This document shows positions 48,004-57,117 of a stretch of 64,000 nt of DNA, one piece after another. Numbering within the stretch: the stretch's first letter is position 1; each line of letters opens with the position of its first letter. The notes under the pieces were generated by a model, which worked only from the letters and a program-made list of their open reading frames with translations, searched no databases and had not been told where the DNA came from. The stretch lies in the NCBI GenBank assembly GCA_050633465.1, contig JBOEGO010000001.1, positions 1-64,000 on the forward strand, read 5' to 3'. Both the position numbers and the translations under genes were made by a program. Source of the stretch: UBA3069 sp050633465 (GTDB taxonomy: Bacteria > Pseudomonadota > Alphaproteobacteria > Rhodobacterales > Rhodobacteraceae).

Positions 48004-50331
48004 CTAAAGCCTCAATCGCCGTAGTCTGAGCGCGTTCGCGATGACCGAGACCGACGAGAGGCTCATTGCGGCGGCGGCGAACATGGGCGACATCAACAGC
48101 CCGAATACCGGGTAGAGCACGCCCGCAGCTAAGGGCACACCGAGCGTGTTGTAGGCAAAGGCCCAGAACAGGTTCTGGCGTATGTTACCGATCGTCGCCA
48201 CGGCCAGCGTCCGTGCCTTGACGATACCGTTCAGATCGCCGCTCAAGAGAGTGATGCCCGCGCTTTCAACCGCCACGTCCGCACCCGTGCCCATGGCCAG
48301 GCCGACGTCCGCTGCGGCCAGCGCCGGTGCATCGTTGACACCATCGCCGGCCATGGCGACCTTTTTGCCATTCGCGTGCAGCTCGTCCACCAGCGCCTTC
48401 TTGTCTTCCGGCAGAACTCCGGCCCGGACCTCGTCGATGCCGAGGAGCTGCGCCACGGCCCTTGCAGTGCGTTCGTTATCCCCCGTAGCCATGATTATCC
48501 GCAGGCCCGCCTCGTGCAGTTCCTTGATGACCTCGGCCGTCGTTTCCTTGATCGGGTCGGCGACGGCGACGATGCCGGACAGTTTTCCTTCTATGGCCAC
48601 GAACATGGCCGTCTTGCCTTCGCTGCGCAGAACGTCTGCCGCCTCCTCTGCTGCGGAGGTGTCGAGGGACATGTCGCGCATCATCGCGGTGTTACCAAGC
48701 GCGACGGCGTGGCCCGAGACGGTTCCGCTCACACCCTTGCCGGTCACGGCTTCGAAGTTCTCGGCATTGCCGACTTTGATACCTCTCTCTTTCGCGCCTT
48801 CGACGATGGCCTCTGCCAGCGGGTGCTCAGAGCCTTTTTCCAAGGCAGCCGCGAGGCTCAGAATGGTTTCTTCGGTCTCGTCGCCCAGAGCGTTCACATC
48901 GGTCAGCTTCGGCTTGCCTTCGGTCAGGGTGCCGGTCTTATCGACGATCAGCGTATCGACCTTGGCCATGCGTTCCAGCGCTTCGGCATCCTTGATCAGG
49001 ACACCCGCCTGTGCACCGCGCCCTGCAGCCGTCGTGATCGAGATCGGCGTCGCAAGGCCCAATGCACAGGGGCAGGCGATGATCAGCACTGACACCGCCG
49101 AGGCGATGGCAAAGACGAGCGCAGGTTCGGGCCCGAAGCCTAGCCAAGCGGCGAAGGAAAGGATGGCGACCACGACAACGGTCGGCACGAAATAGGAAGA
49201 AACCTTGTCCGCAAGCCCCTGGATCGGTGCGCGGGATCGCCGCGCGTTCGCGACCATCTCGACGATCTGGCTCAGCATCGTGTCGGCACCTACACGAGCG
49301 GCTTCTATGACAAGGGAGCCGTTCTTATTGATTGTGCCGCCGGTGACCGTATCGCCCGGACCTTTTTCGACCGGCAACGGCTCGCCAGTGATCATGCTCT
49401 CGTCGATGGATGACGTGCCGTCGACGACCTTGGCATCGACGGGGACCGCGTCGCCGGGGCGCACCCGCAACCGGTCGCCCTCCACAATGTTTTCCAGCGG
49501 CGCGTCATATTCCGTGCCGTCGGGCAGGATGCGCCGCGCCGTTTTCGGGGCCAGATCGAGCAGTGCCCGGATGGCATCGCCGGTCCGTTCCCGCGCCCGC
49601 AATTCCAAAACCTGTCCGACGAAAATCAGAGTGATGATAACGACGGCGGCTTCAAAATAGGTGCCGACTCCCGCGCCCATCCGGTAAGCCTCCGGAAACA
49701 CGCCCGGAAGGAATGTGGCGACCAGCGAATAGATGTAGGCCGCGCCGACACCAATCGCGATCAGCGTCCACATGTTGGGCGAGCGGTTCACGATCGACGC
49801 CCATCCCCGAACGAAAAACGGCTTCGCTGCCCACAACACGATAGGCGTCGCCAGCAGGAACTCGATGTATGTCGCCAGCCGATGTCCGATCAAGTCCCGG
49901 ACCGGCAAACCGACCAGCTCTCCCATAGTCAGGATAACCAGAGGAACGGCTGCGGCGGCACTGATCCACATCCGGCGGGTAAAGTCGGTCAGTTCTTCGC
50001 TGGGTTCATCCGACGGCACCATCGGTTCAAGCGCCATGCCGCAGATCGGACAGGCGCCGGGCTCGTCACGAACTATCTCGGGGTGCATTGGGCAGGTGTA
50101 CTGAGTTCCGGCTTTCGGGGTCATGCTGTGATCCGATGCCGTACCTGAGGCAAAGTAGATCGGATCGGCCTCGAACCTGGTCTGGCACTTATCGGAGCAG
50201 AAGTAGAAGGTTTCACCGTCATAATCCGCCTGACGGGCCTGCGGAGATATAGTGACGGACATGCCGCAAACTGGATCCTTGGCCTGATCGGATGACCGCT
50301 CTCGCGGGTGCGGTTCTGTTACCTGTATCAT
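48004..50331 (-). CDS. Cu/Ag P1B-type ATPase with YHS and heavy-metal-binding N-terminal domains
   Basis: This membrane pump has 775 residues from MIQVTEPH, chosen because GGAGG lies 8 nt upstream. Instead of HMA domains it has a YHS domain (DPVCGMSVTISP, FYFCSDKCQTRFEADP) and an HMBD (YTCPMHPEIVRDEPGACPICGMALEPM). CPC motif (IIACPCALGLATP) is near 420, DKTGT near 467, and GDGVNDAPAL follows. Such SilP/CopF-like pumps export Cu(I) or Ag(I). It has its own CueR-type promoter. Complements the HMA-type CopA at 40397. Confidence 0.93.
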   Translation of the reverse strand: MIQVTEPHPRERSSDQAKDPVCGMSVTISPQARQADYDGETFYFCSDKCQTRFEADPIYFASGTASDHSMTPKAGTQYTCPMHPEIVRDEPGACPICGMALEPMVPSDEPSEELTDFTRRMWISAAAAVPLVILTMGELVGLPVRDLIGHRLATYIEFLLATPIVLWAAKPFFVRGWASIVNRSPNMWTLIAIGVGAAYIYSLVATFLPGVFPEAYRMGAGVGTYFEAAVVIITLIFVGQVLELRARERTGDAIRALLDLAPKTARRILPDGTEYDAPLENIVEGDRLRVRPGDAVPVDAKVVDGTSSIDESMITGEPLPVEKGPGDTVTGGTINKNGSLVIEAARVGADTMLSQIVEMVANARRSRAPIQGLADKVSSYFVPTVVVVAILSFAAWLGFGPEPALVFAIASAVSVLIIACPCALGLATPISITTAAGRGAQAGVLIKDAEALERMAKVDTLIVDKTGTLTEGKPKLTDVNALGDETEETILSLAAALEKGSEHPLAEAIVEGAKERGIKVGNAENFEAVTGKGVSGTVSGHAVALGNTAMMRDMSLDTSAAEEAADVLRSEGKTAMFVAIEGKLSGIVAVADPIKETTAEVIKELHEAGLRIIMATGDNERTARAVAQLLGIDEVRAGVLPEDKKALVDELHANGKKVAMAGDGVNDAPALAAADVGLAMGTGADVAVESAGITLLSGDLNGIVKARTLAVATIGNIRQNLFWAFAYNTLGVPLAAGVLYPVFGLLMSPMFAAAAMSLSSVSVIANALRLRRLRL

Positions 50332-50364
50332 GCTCTTGCCCTCCAAAATGATGCCAATTCCTAA

Positions 50365-50395
50365 GATGGGGCTTCCAGCAACTGGAAGGTCAAGC
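50365..50395 (-). promoter_or_regulatory. CueR-type promoter of the YHS-type ATPase
   Basis: On the minus strand TTGACC (50395-50390), a 19-bp spacer with TTCCAGTTGCTGGAA, CATCTT (50370-50365). Strong dyad, weak -10, as usual for MerR-dependent promoters. Confidence 0.75.
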
Positions 50396-50457
50396 TTGGA
50401 TTGCTGATTAGCGAAGGAAAGCTGATTGATACTGCCAATATATTACATAATAATGTG

Positions 50458-51804
50458 TGGATGCCCCGGTTACTGTGAGTGAATTCAAAGTCATAGAACG
50501 TCTGATCGGGTGCAGTCATGTGTCCGGCCTCTGATGTGCCGCAACACTGGCGGCGGGCCTTTATGGAGATGCGAGGCGTGGGTCCAGATCACCTTAGCGG
50601 GCTCGAGGGCCGCTTTATTATCCTGGTTTTCCCTCTGCCGATCTCATGATCGTCGTGTTCCGTAACTTGTCCTTCGTCCTCTCAGTCCTGCCGGTATCCG
50701 GATCCCGCGGTTAAGCGGCGACCTGAATTTCGTAATCCTGTTCTTTGGTCATCATTGCCCAAAGTCGTCTGGCCATGCGGTTTGCCAATGCAACGGCAAC
50801 AACCATGCGTGGCCGCTTCTCAAGCATATGCGCAAGCCATGGATCTTCGCAACGGCCTTTGCGTTCGCTTGCGCTGATCACAGACATCGCGCCGATAATC
50901 AGCAGCTTTCGCACGTCTCGCTGGCCCATCTTCGTAATGCGCCCAAGCCGATCCTTGCCACCAGTTGAGTGTTGTCGCGGGACCAAACCTAGCCAAGCCG
51001 CGAAGTCGCGACCTTTGCTAAAGTTCTGAGCAGGGGGGCAGAAAGCTTGAATTGCCATCGCTGACATCGGCCCAATTCCTGGCATTGTCTGTAGTCGCCG
51101 CGCGTCAGCGTTGCGCAATGCGCCTTTCTTGATTTTGACATCCAGCTCCGCGACTTCACGATCGACGGCCTCGATCTGCGGAGATAGGCTTCCACCATGG
51201 AGATGACGGCTTCTGGAGCGGTGCCAAACTCTGCGCGACATCGCTCAGCGAACAACCGGCCATTTCGGCGCTGTTGAGGCAACACGATTCCATACTCAGC
51301 CAAGTGCGCGCGAACAGCATTGATGAGCTGTGTACGCTGCCGGACGAACATCTCGCGTGTTCGAAACAACATGGCCTGAGCCTGCTGTTCCTCATCTTTC
51401 ACGGCGACCGTGCGCATGGATGGCCGAGATGCGGCCTCGGCAATTGCTTCCGCGTCCAGCGCATCGTTTTTGTGGCGTTTGACAAACGGTTTGACGTAAA
51501 GTGCGGGAATGAGCCGGACCTCGTGACCGGCAGCTTGAGCAATACGACCCCAGTGATGAGCAGACCCGCAAGCTTCCATAGCGACAATGCACGGCGGCAG
51601 ATCTGAAAGCACTTTCTGGAACTGCGGACGTGTCAGTTTCTGTCTTAAATTAACATAACAGTTCTTATCAGCCCCGCAGATCGCGAATGTGCGCTTGGCC
51701 AAGTCTACGCCTAAAATATGTATGTTTTCCATAGTCTTATCCTCCCTATTCGCGACCATCAGGGTCGCTCCGGTCCAATTATAGACCAACAGGAGGGGCA
51801 TCCA
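50458..51804. mobile_element. IS110-family insertion sequence
   Basis: A 10-bp inverted repeat (TGGATGCCCC at 50458-50467 and GGGGCATCCA at 51795-51804) brackets a 1.35-kb unit with an IS110-type transposase on the minus strand. About 240 bp of non-coding sequence (50468-50710) lies behind the transposase. IS110 relatives of the IS1111 group have such subterminal repeats, so the exact ends may lie slightly outside. Confidence 0.6.
50711..51732 (-). pseudogene. IS110-family transposase interrupted by a frameshift
   Basis: The N-terminal DEDD domain starts at MENIHILGVDLAKRTF (51732) and includes VAMEACGSAHHWGR and KNDALDAEAIAEA. The frame shifts at about 51185-51200 after VISMVEA. The other frame continues as LSPQIEAVDREVAELD into the C-terminal Tnp_20 domain (LQTMPGIGPMSAMAIQAF, FAAWLGLVPRQHSTGGKDRLGR). 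Joined, about 340 residues, the full family length. IS110 transposases do not normally need frameshifting, so this copy is probably inactive. Confidence 0.8.
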
Positions 51805-51892
51805 ATCCATCACCTTATGCGTTAAATATACCTAGCGTTGCAATAGTATATTATTGTATGTACACTGGGGGTCCCTGCTAAGGAACTCCAGC

Positions 51893-52648
51893 ATGCGTGT
51901 CTTATCTAGAACCCGACTTATACCGTTAGTCATGGCCTTCGCATTGACGGGCATTTCGTTGCCTTCTGGCTCAAAGGCTCAAACCTATCCTATCGATTGC
52001 GCGATTCTTCTTTGCCTGTCTGGTGGTTGGCCGACGTCTGTACCATGTTCCCGTGCGCGCGCCGAATTCATCCGGCGGATCACACCATGGCCCGTGGAAC
52101 CACCGTTACAAATTTGGCGCTGTCCCATGGGCGCCACTTACAGGTTCAAACCGCAGCCAAGCGAAACAGATCGGATCTTTGACGTCCTTTTCCAAGCCGA
52201 TGATTTTCAAACAAGCCAGTCCCTTCCCGCGACAAATCGTGCACCGAACTCAATGACAGAACCGGCCATTTTGGGCTTTGGCGGAACTTCAGACAAGCTT
52301 GTTCCCGTGGATTTTGCCCTGCGACGCGTTCAGGACCGTGCAGACATAGATATCAGCGGACCGGAATTCAATTTTGTGCGGTCCATTCGTGTCTTTGACG
52401 TCCGGTACGCGCAGCAGTACAAATCCGGGCCTGACGGCGACTGCAATCGAAGCGCCGTAGTCGTACTTGGCACTTACGGGACTCAAGGAGACTTCTTATG
52501 GCAGAGATCTTCAGCCGCCGCCCTGCCCGTGGCCCACGTGGGGCTTGAACTGTGGGGGGACCATTGTCCAAGCATCTACCATCGGTCAGTCTTCGTGGAC
52601 TGGCACGACTACGACGGAAACTATGGGTTCGAGCAAGTCAACTACTAA
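51893..52648 (+). CDS. Exported protein of unknown function near the conjugation genes
   Basis: This protein of about 251 residues from MRVLSRTRLIPLVMAF has a signal peptide (cleavage near SKAQ). The mature start YPIDCAILLCLSGGWP, then CSRARAEFIRRITPWPVEPP and LQIWRCPMG is Cys-containing. From memory this block is typical of hypothetical proteins near T4SS clusters on Rhodobacterales plasmids. No enzyme motif seen. The sequence is more AT-rich than the metal island, marking a change of origin after the IS110 element. Confidence 0.65.
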   Translation: MRVLSRTRLIPLVMAFALTGISLPSGSKAQTYPIDCAILLCLSGGWPTSVPCSRARAEFIRRITPWPVEPPLQIWRCPMGATYRFKPQPSETDRIFDVLFQADDFQTSQSLPATNRAPNSMTEPAILGFGGTSDKLVPVDFALRRVQDRADIDISGPEFNFVRSIRVFDVRYAQQYKSGPDGDCNRSAVVVLGTYGTQGDFLWQRSSAAALPVAHVGLELWGDHCPSIYHRSVFVDWHDYDGNYGFEQVNY

Positions 52649-52659
52649 CGAAGCTTAGA

Positions 52660-53613
52660 TTAAGTTGATGAAAACAGCTGTGAAATTCTTGCCAGAACTT
52701 CGTTACGTATATTCGGAACTTCGTAGAGAATGTCGTGCCTCGCATTTTCGACCAACTCGAGTTTTCCGTGCGGCCAACGGGCCATTCGATCTTGCGCCGC
52801 TGAAATTGCGACAATGCTATCCTCGACACCGCAAAACGTGATGCATGGCGTGTCCGGGGACGGTATTTTTGACAATGATCTCGTTTCTTTCAGCGCCTGA
52901 AAAAGCCACCCCATGCTTGGTCCGCCAATTTGTTGATCAACCAGTGTTTCCGAAATGCTGATGTAATATCGGTACATTTCCGGGTCGTGTGTAAGCCTAT
53001 TGTCCTCAAAGGCTGTGTTGAGAACATAACTCTCGCCACGCGTACCCGGAGCGTACTTGTGGCCCCTACCAATAAATTGAGCTGCCCACGACAGGGGCCA
53101 AGCAGCGAGCCGCTGAACATTAGAAAGGTTTACGCCCCACAAAGGGGCCGTGAAAGCGCAGGCAGAAACCGGCAATCCTTCGATGATCGCGCGTAGTCCG
53201 ACACAAGCACCAAGCGAGTGTCCAATCAGATACCAAGGTTTCGGGAGATCAAGTACTTCTGCGGCCTCATTCATTGCCGCAACGTCTTTTTGGTAGTCAG
53301 AGAATTGGCCGATATGGCCTGTCATTGGATCATCTGCGAGCCGGTCAGAGAGTCCTTGACCACGCCAATCAATGGCGAAGACCACGTAGCCCGCATTGTG
53401 AAATGCTTCCGCTGTGCGACCATATTTTTCGATGTTTTCCGTGCGTCCTTGGAACACAAAGACTGTGCCTTTGGGAGAGGACTCCGAGCGCCAATGTGCA
53501 ACTCGAAGGCGCACACCATCGTCGGCCTTGACCCAATACGCATCCACGTTGCTGGGACCTTCTGCTACCTGAGGGAAAAATGGGGCATCATCCATCAAAC
53601 CAGAGTGGTTCAT
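52660..53613 (-). CDS. Alpha/beta hydrolase (lysophospholipase-like; RcgR-type)
   Basis: This 317-residue hydrolase has the oxyanion region VFVFQGRTENIEKYGRTAE, nucleophile elbow LIGHSLGACVGL near 130, and a late His in ENARHDILYEV near 296. ATG at 53613 is chosen because AAAGG lies at good distance; a TTG at 53619 is also possible. It follows the membrane gene 53616-55238 with virtually no gap, so the two are coupled. From memory such pairs beside conjugation genes have been named rcgR/rcgA and proposed to act in signalling; unverified. Confidence 0.75.
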   Translation of the reverse strand: MNHSGLMDDAPFFPQVAEGPSNVDAYWVKADDGVRLRVAHWRSESSPKGTVFVFQGRTENIEKYGRTAEAFHNAGYVVFAIDWRGQGLSDRLADDPMTGHIGQFSDYQKDVAAMNEAAEVLDLPKPWYLIGHSLGACVGLRAIIEGLPVSACAFTAPLWGVNLSNVQRLAAWPLSWAAQFIGRGHKYAPGTRGESYVLNTAFEDNRLTHDPEMYRYYISISETLVDQQIGGPSMGWLFQALKETRSLSKIPSPDTPCITFCGVEDSIVAISAAQDRMARWPHGKLELVENARHDILYEVPNIRNEVLARISQLFSST

Positions 53614-53615
53614 CG

Positions 53616-55238
53616 TCAATTACCTTTGCGTGGTGAACGGCTCCAAGCTGAGGCAGGCATGGCAAGCAGGTAAGCCGTGAAGAGCATTGAAAATAGCAAG
53701 AATATTGTAAACCCGGGTAGAATGCCCGTCAGAAAATAACACACCACCAACAGAGCCACAGATCCATTCATCAACACCCACGGTACTAGAAATCCGCTTC
53801 GCGATTGTGGTTCACTGAGGCGTTTCAAGACCCCCCCTATTACAAATGACGCATTGGCGAATATTCCTGTAATCGCCAGAAGGCAAAAGAAACTGTAGTA
53901 ACTCCCGGGTGCTGTTCCGAACGTTGAATATTCTCTCTCGAGAGAGTCTTTGCCGCTGAAAGGCGATAAAAAATCTGCGGCCAGCCAGTCAACAATGTCA
54001 GTGCTATTGGATTGCAGATAGCTGGACTGAAGTTTCATCAGGATGGTGATGACGATACCCAAGGATACGCAACGAAATATGCCGGTTATCAGTGAAAAAC
54101 TAATGTGTTCAATCACCGGAGTTGAGGTCTCCTCGGGTCTGCCCTCAAGACCTTTTATCAGATATAGATAGTCGTGTTTGATCAAATGGAGAAAGATGAG
54201 GCCCGAAAAGAAAATGTAAGCTGCGAAACCATTGTACAGAAACACAAGACCTGTGAAAACAATTGCGCCGTATAAAGATATCAAGTCTGGGCGAAAAATA
54301 GCAATTCGCCCCCAATCTACCGCCCAATTGCCTGGATCGCCATTCAGCAACGGGATCAAGTGGGTTGCTACCCAATTGTACCCGGACGCTATAATAACGG
54401 TCACAACAAGCGTCGCCCAAAAGGTATAAGAGGCCGCCGTAACTCGCTGATCCCAACTAACCGCAGGAAAAGCCGGGTCAGAAATTTCCTCCATTCTGTG
54501 TCGCCATTCCTCTTTCCAACAACGCAACACGTCTATCACCAAAGCCAAGAATAGGGGCAGGACAATCAGGAAAGTGATTGTCCAATTCGGCGCCCATAAA
54601 AACCCAACCTGCTTGGACGAGCCACTTTCAGTCGTGAATATTGTATCGTGGATATTTAGCGTAAACGAGATCAGCCCAAGTGCGCTGGCGCCTATAAAAA
54701 CCACGAGCGGTAAAGCCATTGAGCTTTCACCGGTAAATAGGGCTTCAGTTTGTCTCGCTGGATTGACGCGCGCACGCCTCCTTTCAGCGACTGTAGACGG
54801 TTCGCCTGCACGGCTTTGGTCCGGCCCCACTTGTTGCAATACATCCGTGTAACCTGATTGGGGTTGGCTGCTAGATTTTCGTTTTTTCCGTTCGGCGGCG
54901 AGTCGCCTATTCGCCAAGCTAAGCTCTACTTGCCATAAGTTCGACGCTTCTGGATCGCCGCATCCAAATATTCGTGACAACCAGCGAATATTGTCGGCGC
55001 TTATCCCTTTGTCATTTTCTTGAAACCAGTGCTGCACAGTCCGTAAGTCGATACCATCACGATTTGCATCGATCTTTGAAATTGCATCAGCAAGAAGCTC
55101 AGGTGTCCATTGACCGACTGGAAATCCATCTTTGTCGGCTGGCCGACCGGCACCCGCTGCGGCCATTTGCTGGAACAACCGCTTGAAGTCGCTGTCAGCA
55201 TCAGGTGGTGGGACAAAATATTTTCCATTTTTAATCAA
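53616..55238 (-). CDS. Membrane protein with N-terminal HTH-like region (RcgA-type putative transporter)
   Basis: This 540-residue protein has a cytoplasmic N-terminal 125 residues resembling an XRE-like recognition module (WTPELLADAISKIDANRDG, IDLRTVQHWFQENDKGIS, NIRWLSRIFGCGDPEA). A basic linker (AAERKKRKSSS) follows, then about nine membrane helices from residue 180 onward. A DNA- or plasmid-recognising head on a membrane body is unusual and suggests a membrane-bound regulator or transporter of the conjugation system. Coupled to the hydrolase gene. No enzyme motif seen. Confidence 0.65.
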   Translation of the reverse strand: MIKNGKYFVPPPDADSDFKRLFQQMAAAGAGRPADKDGFPVGQWTPELLADAISKIDANRDGIDLRTVQHWFQENDKGISADNIRWLSRIFGCGDPEASNLWQVELSLANRRLAAERKKRKSSSQPQSGYTDVLQQVGPDQSRAGEPSTVAERRRARVNPARQTEALFTGESSMALPLVVFIGASALGLISFTLNIHDTIFTTESGSSKQVGFLWAPNWTITFLIVLPLFLALVIDVLRCWKEEWRHRMEEISDPAFPAVSWDQRVTAASYTFWATLVVTVIIASGYNWVATHLIPLLNGDPGNWAVDWGRIAIFRPDLISLYGAIVFTGLVFLYNGFAAYIFFSGLIFLHLIKHDYLYLIKGLEGRPEETSTPVIEHISFSLITGIFRCVSLGIVITILMKLQSSYLQSNSTDIVDWLAADFLSPFSGKDSLEREYSTFGTAPGSYYSFFCLLAITGIFANASFVIGGVLKRLSEPQSRSGFLVPWVLMNGSVALLVVCYFLTGILPGFTIFLLFSMLFTAYLLAMPASAWSRSPRKGN

Positions 55239-55382
55239 TATTCTGAACGCCCGCGTTTCGTTTTGATTCGCCGAATTTCACATCGATTCGTGCTTTCTTC
55301 TGCTTGCTAAAGTCAACCCTAAGTGGTGTGTGGGTCAAGAGCAGGCGAAATTTGTCCCCCGTCATCCACATTGGAGAAGAAT

Positions 55383-55568
55383 TTGGAACGTTCTAAACAC
55401 TGTGATGAAGACCGGCTCGAGGCAAAAGCCATAGGCCGCATTCTGGATCGACAATCTCGAGAAGTTGTCGGTTGGATCTATGAATGGAACACCGGCGAGC
55501 GAGGCCAAATGTGGACAACCAGTTACCGGGACGATGTTGTGTATGAGGAAGCCATAGACCAGCAATAG
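55383..55568 (+). CDS. Small conserved-looking hypothetical protein
   Basis: This 61-residue frame starts with TTG at 55383 directly behind GGAGAAGAA. It reads CDEDRLEAKAIGRILDRQSREVVGWIYEWNTGERGQMW in segments, ending EEAIDQQ. Repeated charged and Trp residues give it a real-protein look. I recall similar short proteins on roseobacter plasmids, but no function. Divergent from the RcgA-type gene. Confidence 0.5.
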   Translation: MERSKHCDEDRLEAKAIGRILDRQSREVVGWIYEWNTGERGQMWTTSYRDDVVYEEAIDQQ

Positions 55569-56105
55569 GTCGCAATTATACAGCGAATATCAGTCGGGCT
55601 CGTGTGCAATCCTTAAGACCTGAATGCCTTGAGCCGAAGAATTTCCGACCCGTAAATCCACTACCAATTGCATTATTCATCTAGAGTCTTGGCTGACCTC
55701 GCGTGCTTATTCGAACGCCCATTCACGCTCCCTATCGAGGCACCAAAAACATACCAGGATGTCCGTGATGCAGTTTTTGACGTACGGTAGGATGATGTCC
55801 GATAGTCCCCGGCCACCTCCGAATCACTTGCAATGAACAGTCTGCTCGGTGCGAGGCGCGTCTCCGCTACTTGAACAAGTACGAACATGGGCATTGCAAG
55901 AAAATTGAACCAGCGCTTCACCCAGAGGTTTGTAATTTAACTTATTTCCTTGATAGACGCCAATGACCGTGCCTAGTGTCTGTGTAAATGAGATACAGCC
56001 GTATCCGCCGTAATATATCTTGCGGTCTATAATATAATATTGTAACTCTGGGCTTCAATTGAACCGCCCGGATGTTGCGCATTCAAAGAAAGCGTGATCT
56101 GGGCC
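55569..56105. other. Gene-poor stretch with decayed coding sequence
   Basis: No intact gene is seen. On the plus strand a coding-like segment (LADLACLFERPFTLPIEAPK, then YQDVRDAVFDVR) ends in a stop near 55788. A second segment in another phase (CEARLRYLNKYEHGHCKKIE, 55850-55930) follows. They look like pieces of one degenerated gene of unknown identity. The rest, to 56040, is AT-rich and may hold the promoter of the conjugation operon. Confidence 0.35.
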
Positions 56106-56459
56106 ATGAACTGGGACATCGAAGCACCAAATGTGGTTACGGAAGCCAGGTTCCGCGAACTCGTGGAAAGCGGCTATAGCGCAGAAATCCTGTGCCAGGA
56201 GTCGGCACATAAGAAGGGCCCGAGCTATTACGGGGTCTGGATCATGCGTGCCGTGTCTGACGACGGTGTGGAGAAGCTCCTGGTCACTGCCCGCACACGG
56301 ACGACCTACAACGACATCAAGATTCGCGAATTCAAAACCATTACTGGCGTGGTGTCTTTCCTCATTGGCATCGGCTTTTCGCATGCCGATGTGCCGCTCG
56401 AAGAAGGTCAGCGGACCGTTCACAAGCTCACGGCCAACGAAAAGGGCGGTAACGACTAG
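56106..56459 (+). CDS. Hypothetical protein at the head of the T4SS cluster
   Basis: This 117-residue protein from MNWDIEAPNVVTEARF carries no signal peptide and no recognised domain; one moderately hydrophobic stretch (ITGVVSFLIGIGFSHADV) lies near 80-97. It overlaps or abuts the lytic transglycosylase gene. Probably part of the conjugation operon by position. Confidence 0.65.
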   Translation: MNWDIEAPNVVTEARFRELVESGYSAEILCQESAHKKGPSYYGVWIMRAVSDDGVEKLLVTARTRTTYNDIKIREFKTITGVVSFLIGIGFSHADVPLEEGQRTVHKLTANEKGGND

Positions 56460-57117
56460 CCTTCTTCTCCTTGGTCTTTTGGCCGCACCAGTCTCGGCGC
56501 AAATGGTGCTGATCATGGAGACCGATGGCTCTCTGACGCCTTCCCAATCCCAGAACAGCTTTGCCCGCAACTACAATGAGGGCATCGGTCAGGGATCCGT
56601 TGCTAATGAACTGGCCATCCTCGGTGATACTGACCTTGGGCTAGACGAAATTCAGACGGCTGCCCTTGCGCGGCCCGCTCCCCTGCCCCGCGCCGATGTT
56701 CTGGCAGCCATCGAGGCCACCGCCCTGCGCTATGCCGGGCATCCTGGGCTACGCCGCACGGAGATCTCGGTTCGCGATTGGCTGACCCTCTACCGCGCCA
56801 ATATCGAAGTGGAGAGCGCCTATCGGCAGGAAGCGGTCTCCAGCGCGGGGGCCGTCGGTCTTGGCCAGCTGATGCCCGCCACGGCACGCGATCTCGGCGT
56901 CGATCCGCGTGATCCCCTGCAGAACCTCGACGGCTCCGCCCGCTACCTTGCGATGATGCTGGAGCGCTTCGGCGATCCGCGTCTGGCGCTGGCTGCCTAC
57001 AACGCCGGGCCGGACGCCGTGCGCCGACACGGTGGCATTCCCCCTTACCGAGAAACCCAGAACCACGTGGCCCGCGTCATGGCTGTCGTGGCCCGATTGG
57101 AAGGATCAAATTCGTGA
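56389..57117 (+). CDS. Lytic transglycosylase (VirB1-like)
   Basis: This exported muramidase opens the cell wall for the secretion channel. The SLT domain lies at about residues 125-235: catalytic Glu in ANIEVESAYRQEA, then GAVGLGQLMPATARDLG, AAYNAGPDAV and PPYRETQNHV. The start is uncertain: the signal segment SLLLLGLLAAPVSAQ has no near start codon. The closest in-frame ones are ATG 56383 and 56389, inside the previous gene. GTGA overlap with virB2 marks the end. Confidence 0.82.
   Translation: MCRSKKVSGPFTSSRPTKRAVTTSLLLLGLLAAPVSAQMVLIMETDGSLTPSQSQNSFARNYNEGIGQGSVANELAILGDTDLGLDEIQTAALARPAPLPRADVLAAIEATALRYAGHPGLRRTEISVRDWLTLYRANIEVESAYRQEAVSSAGAVGLGQLMPATARDLGVDPRDPLQNLDGSARYLAMMLERFGDPRLALAAYNAGPDAVRRHGGIPPYRETQNHVARVMAVVARLEGSNS

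Noticed and set aside
55673..55921. An 82-codon minus-strand frame upstream of the conjugation genes
   Set aside because: The opposite strand shows better protein-like segments; no ribosome-binding site was seen.
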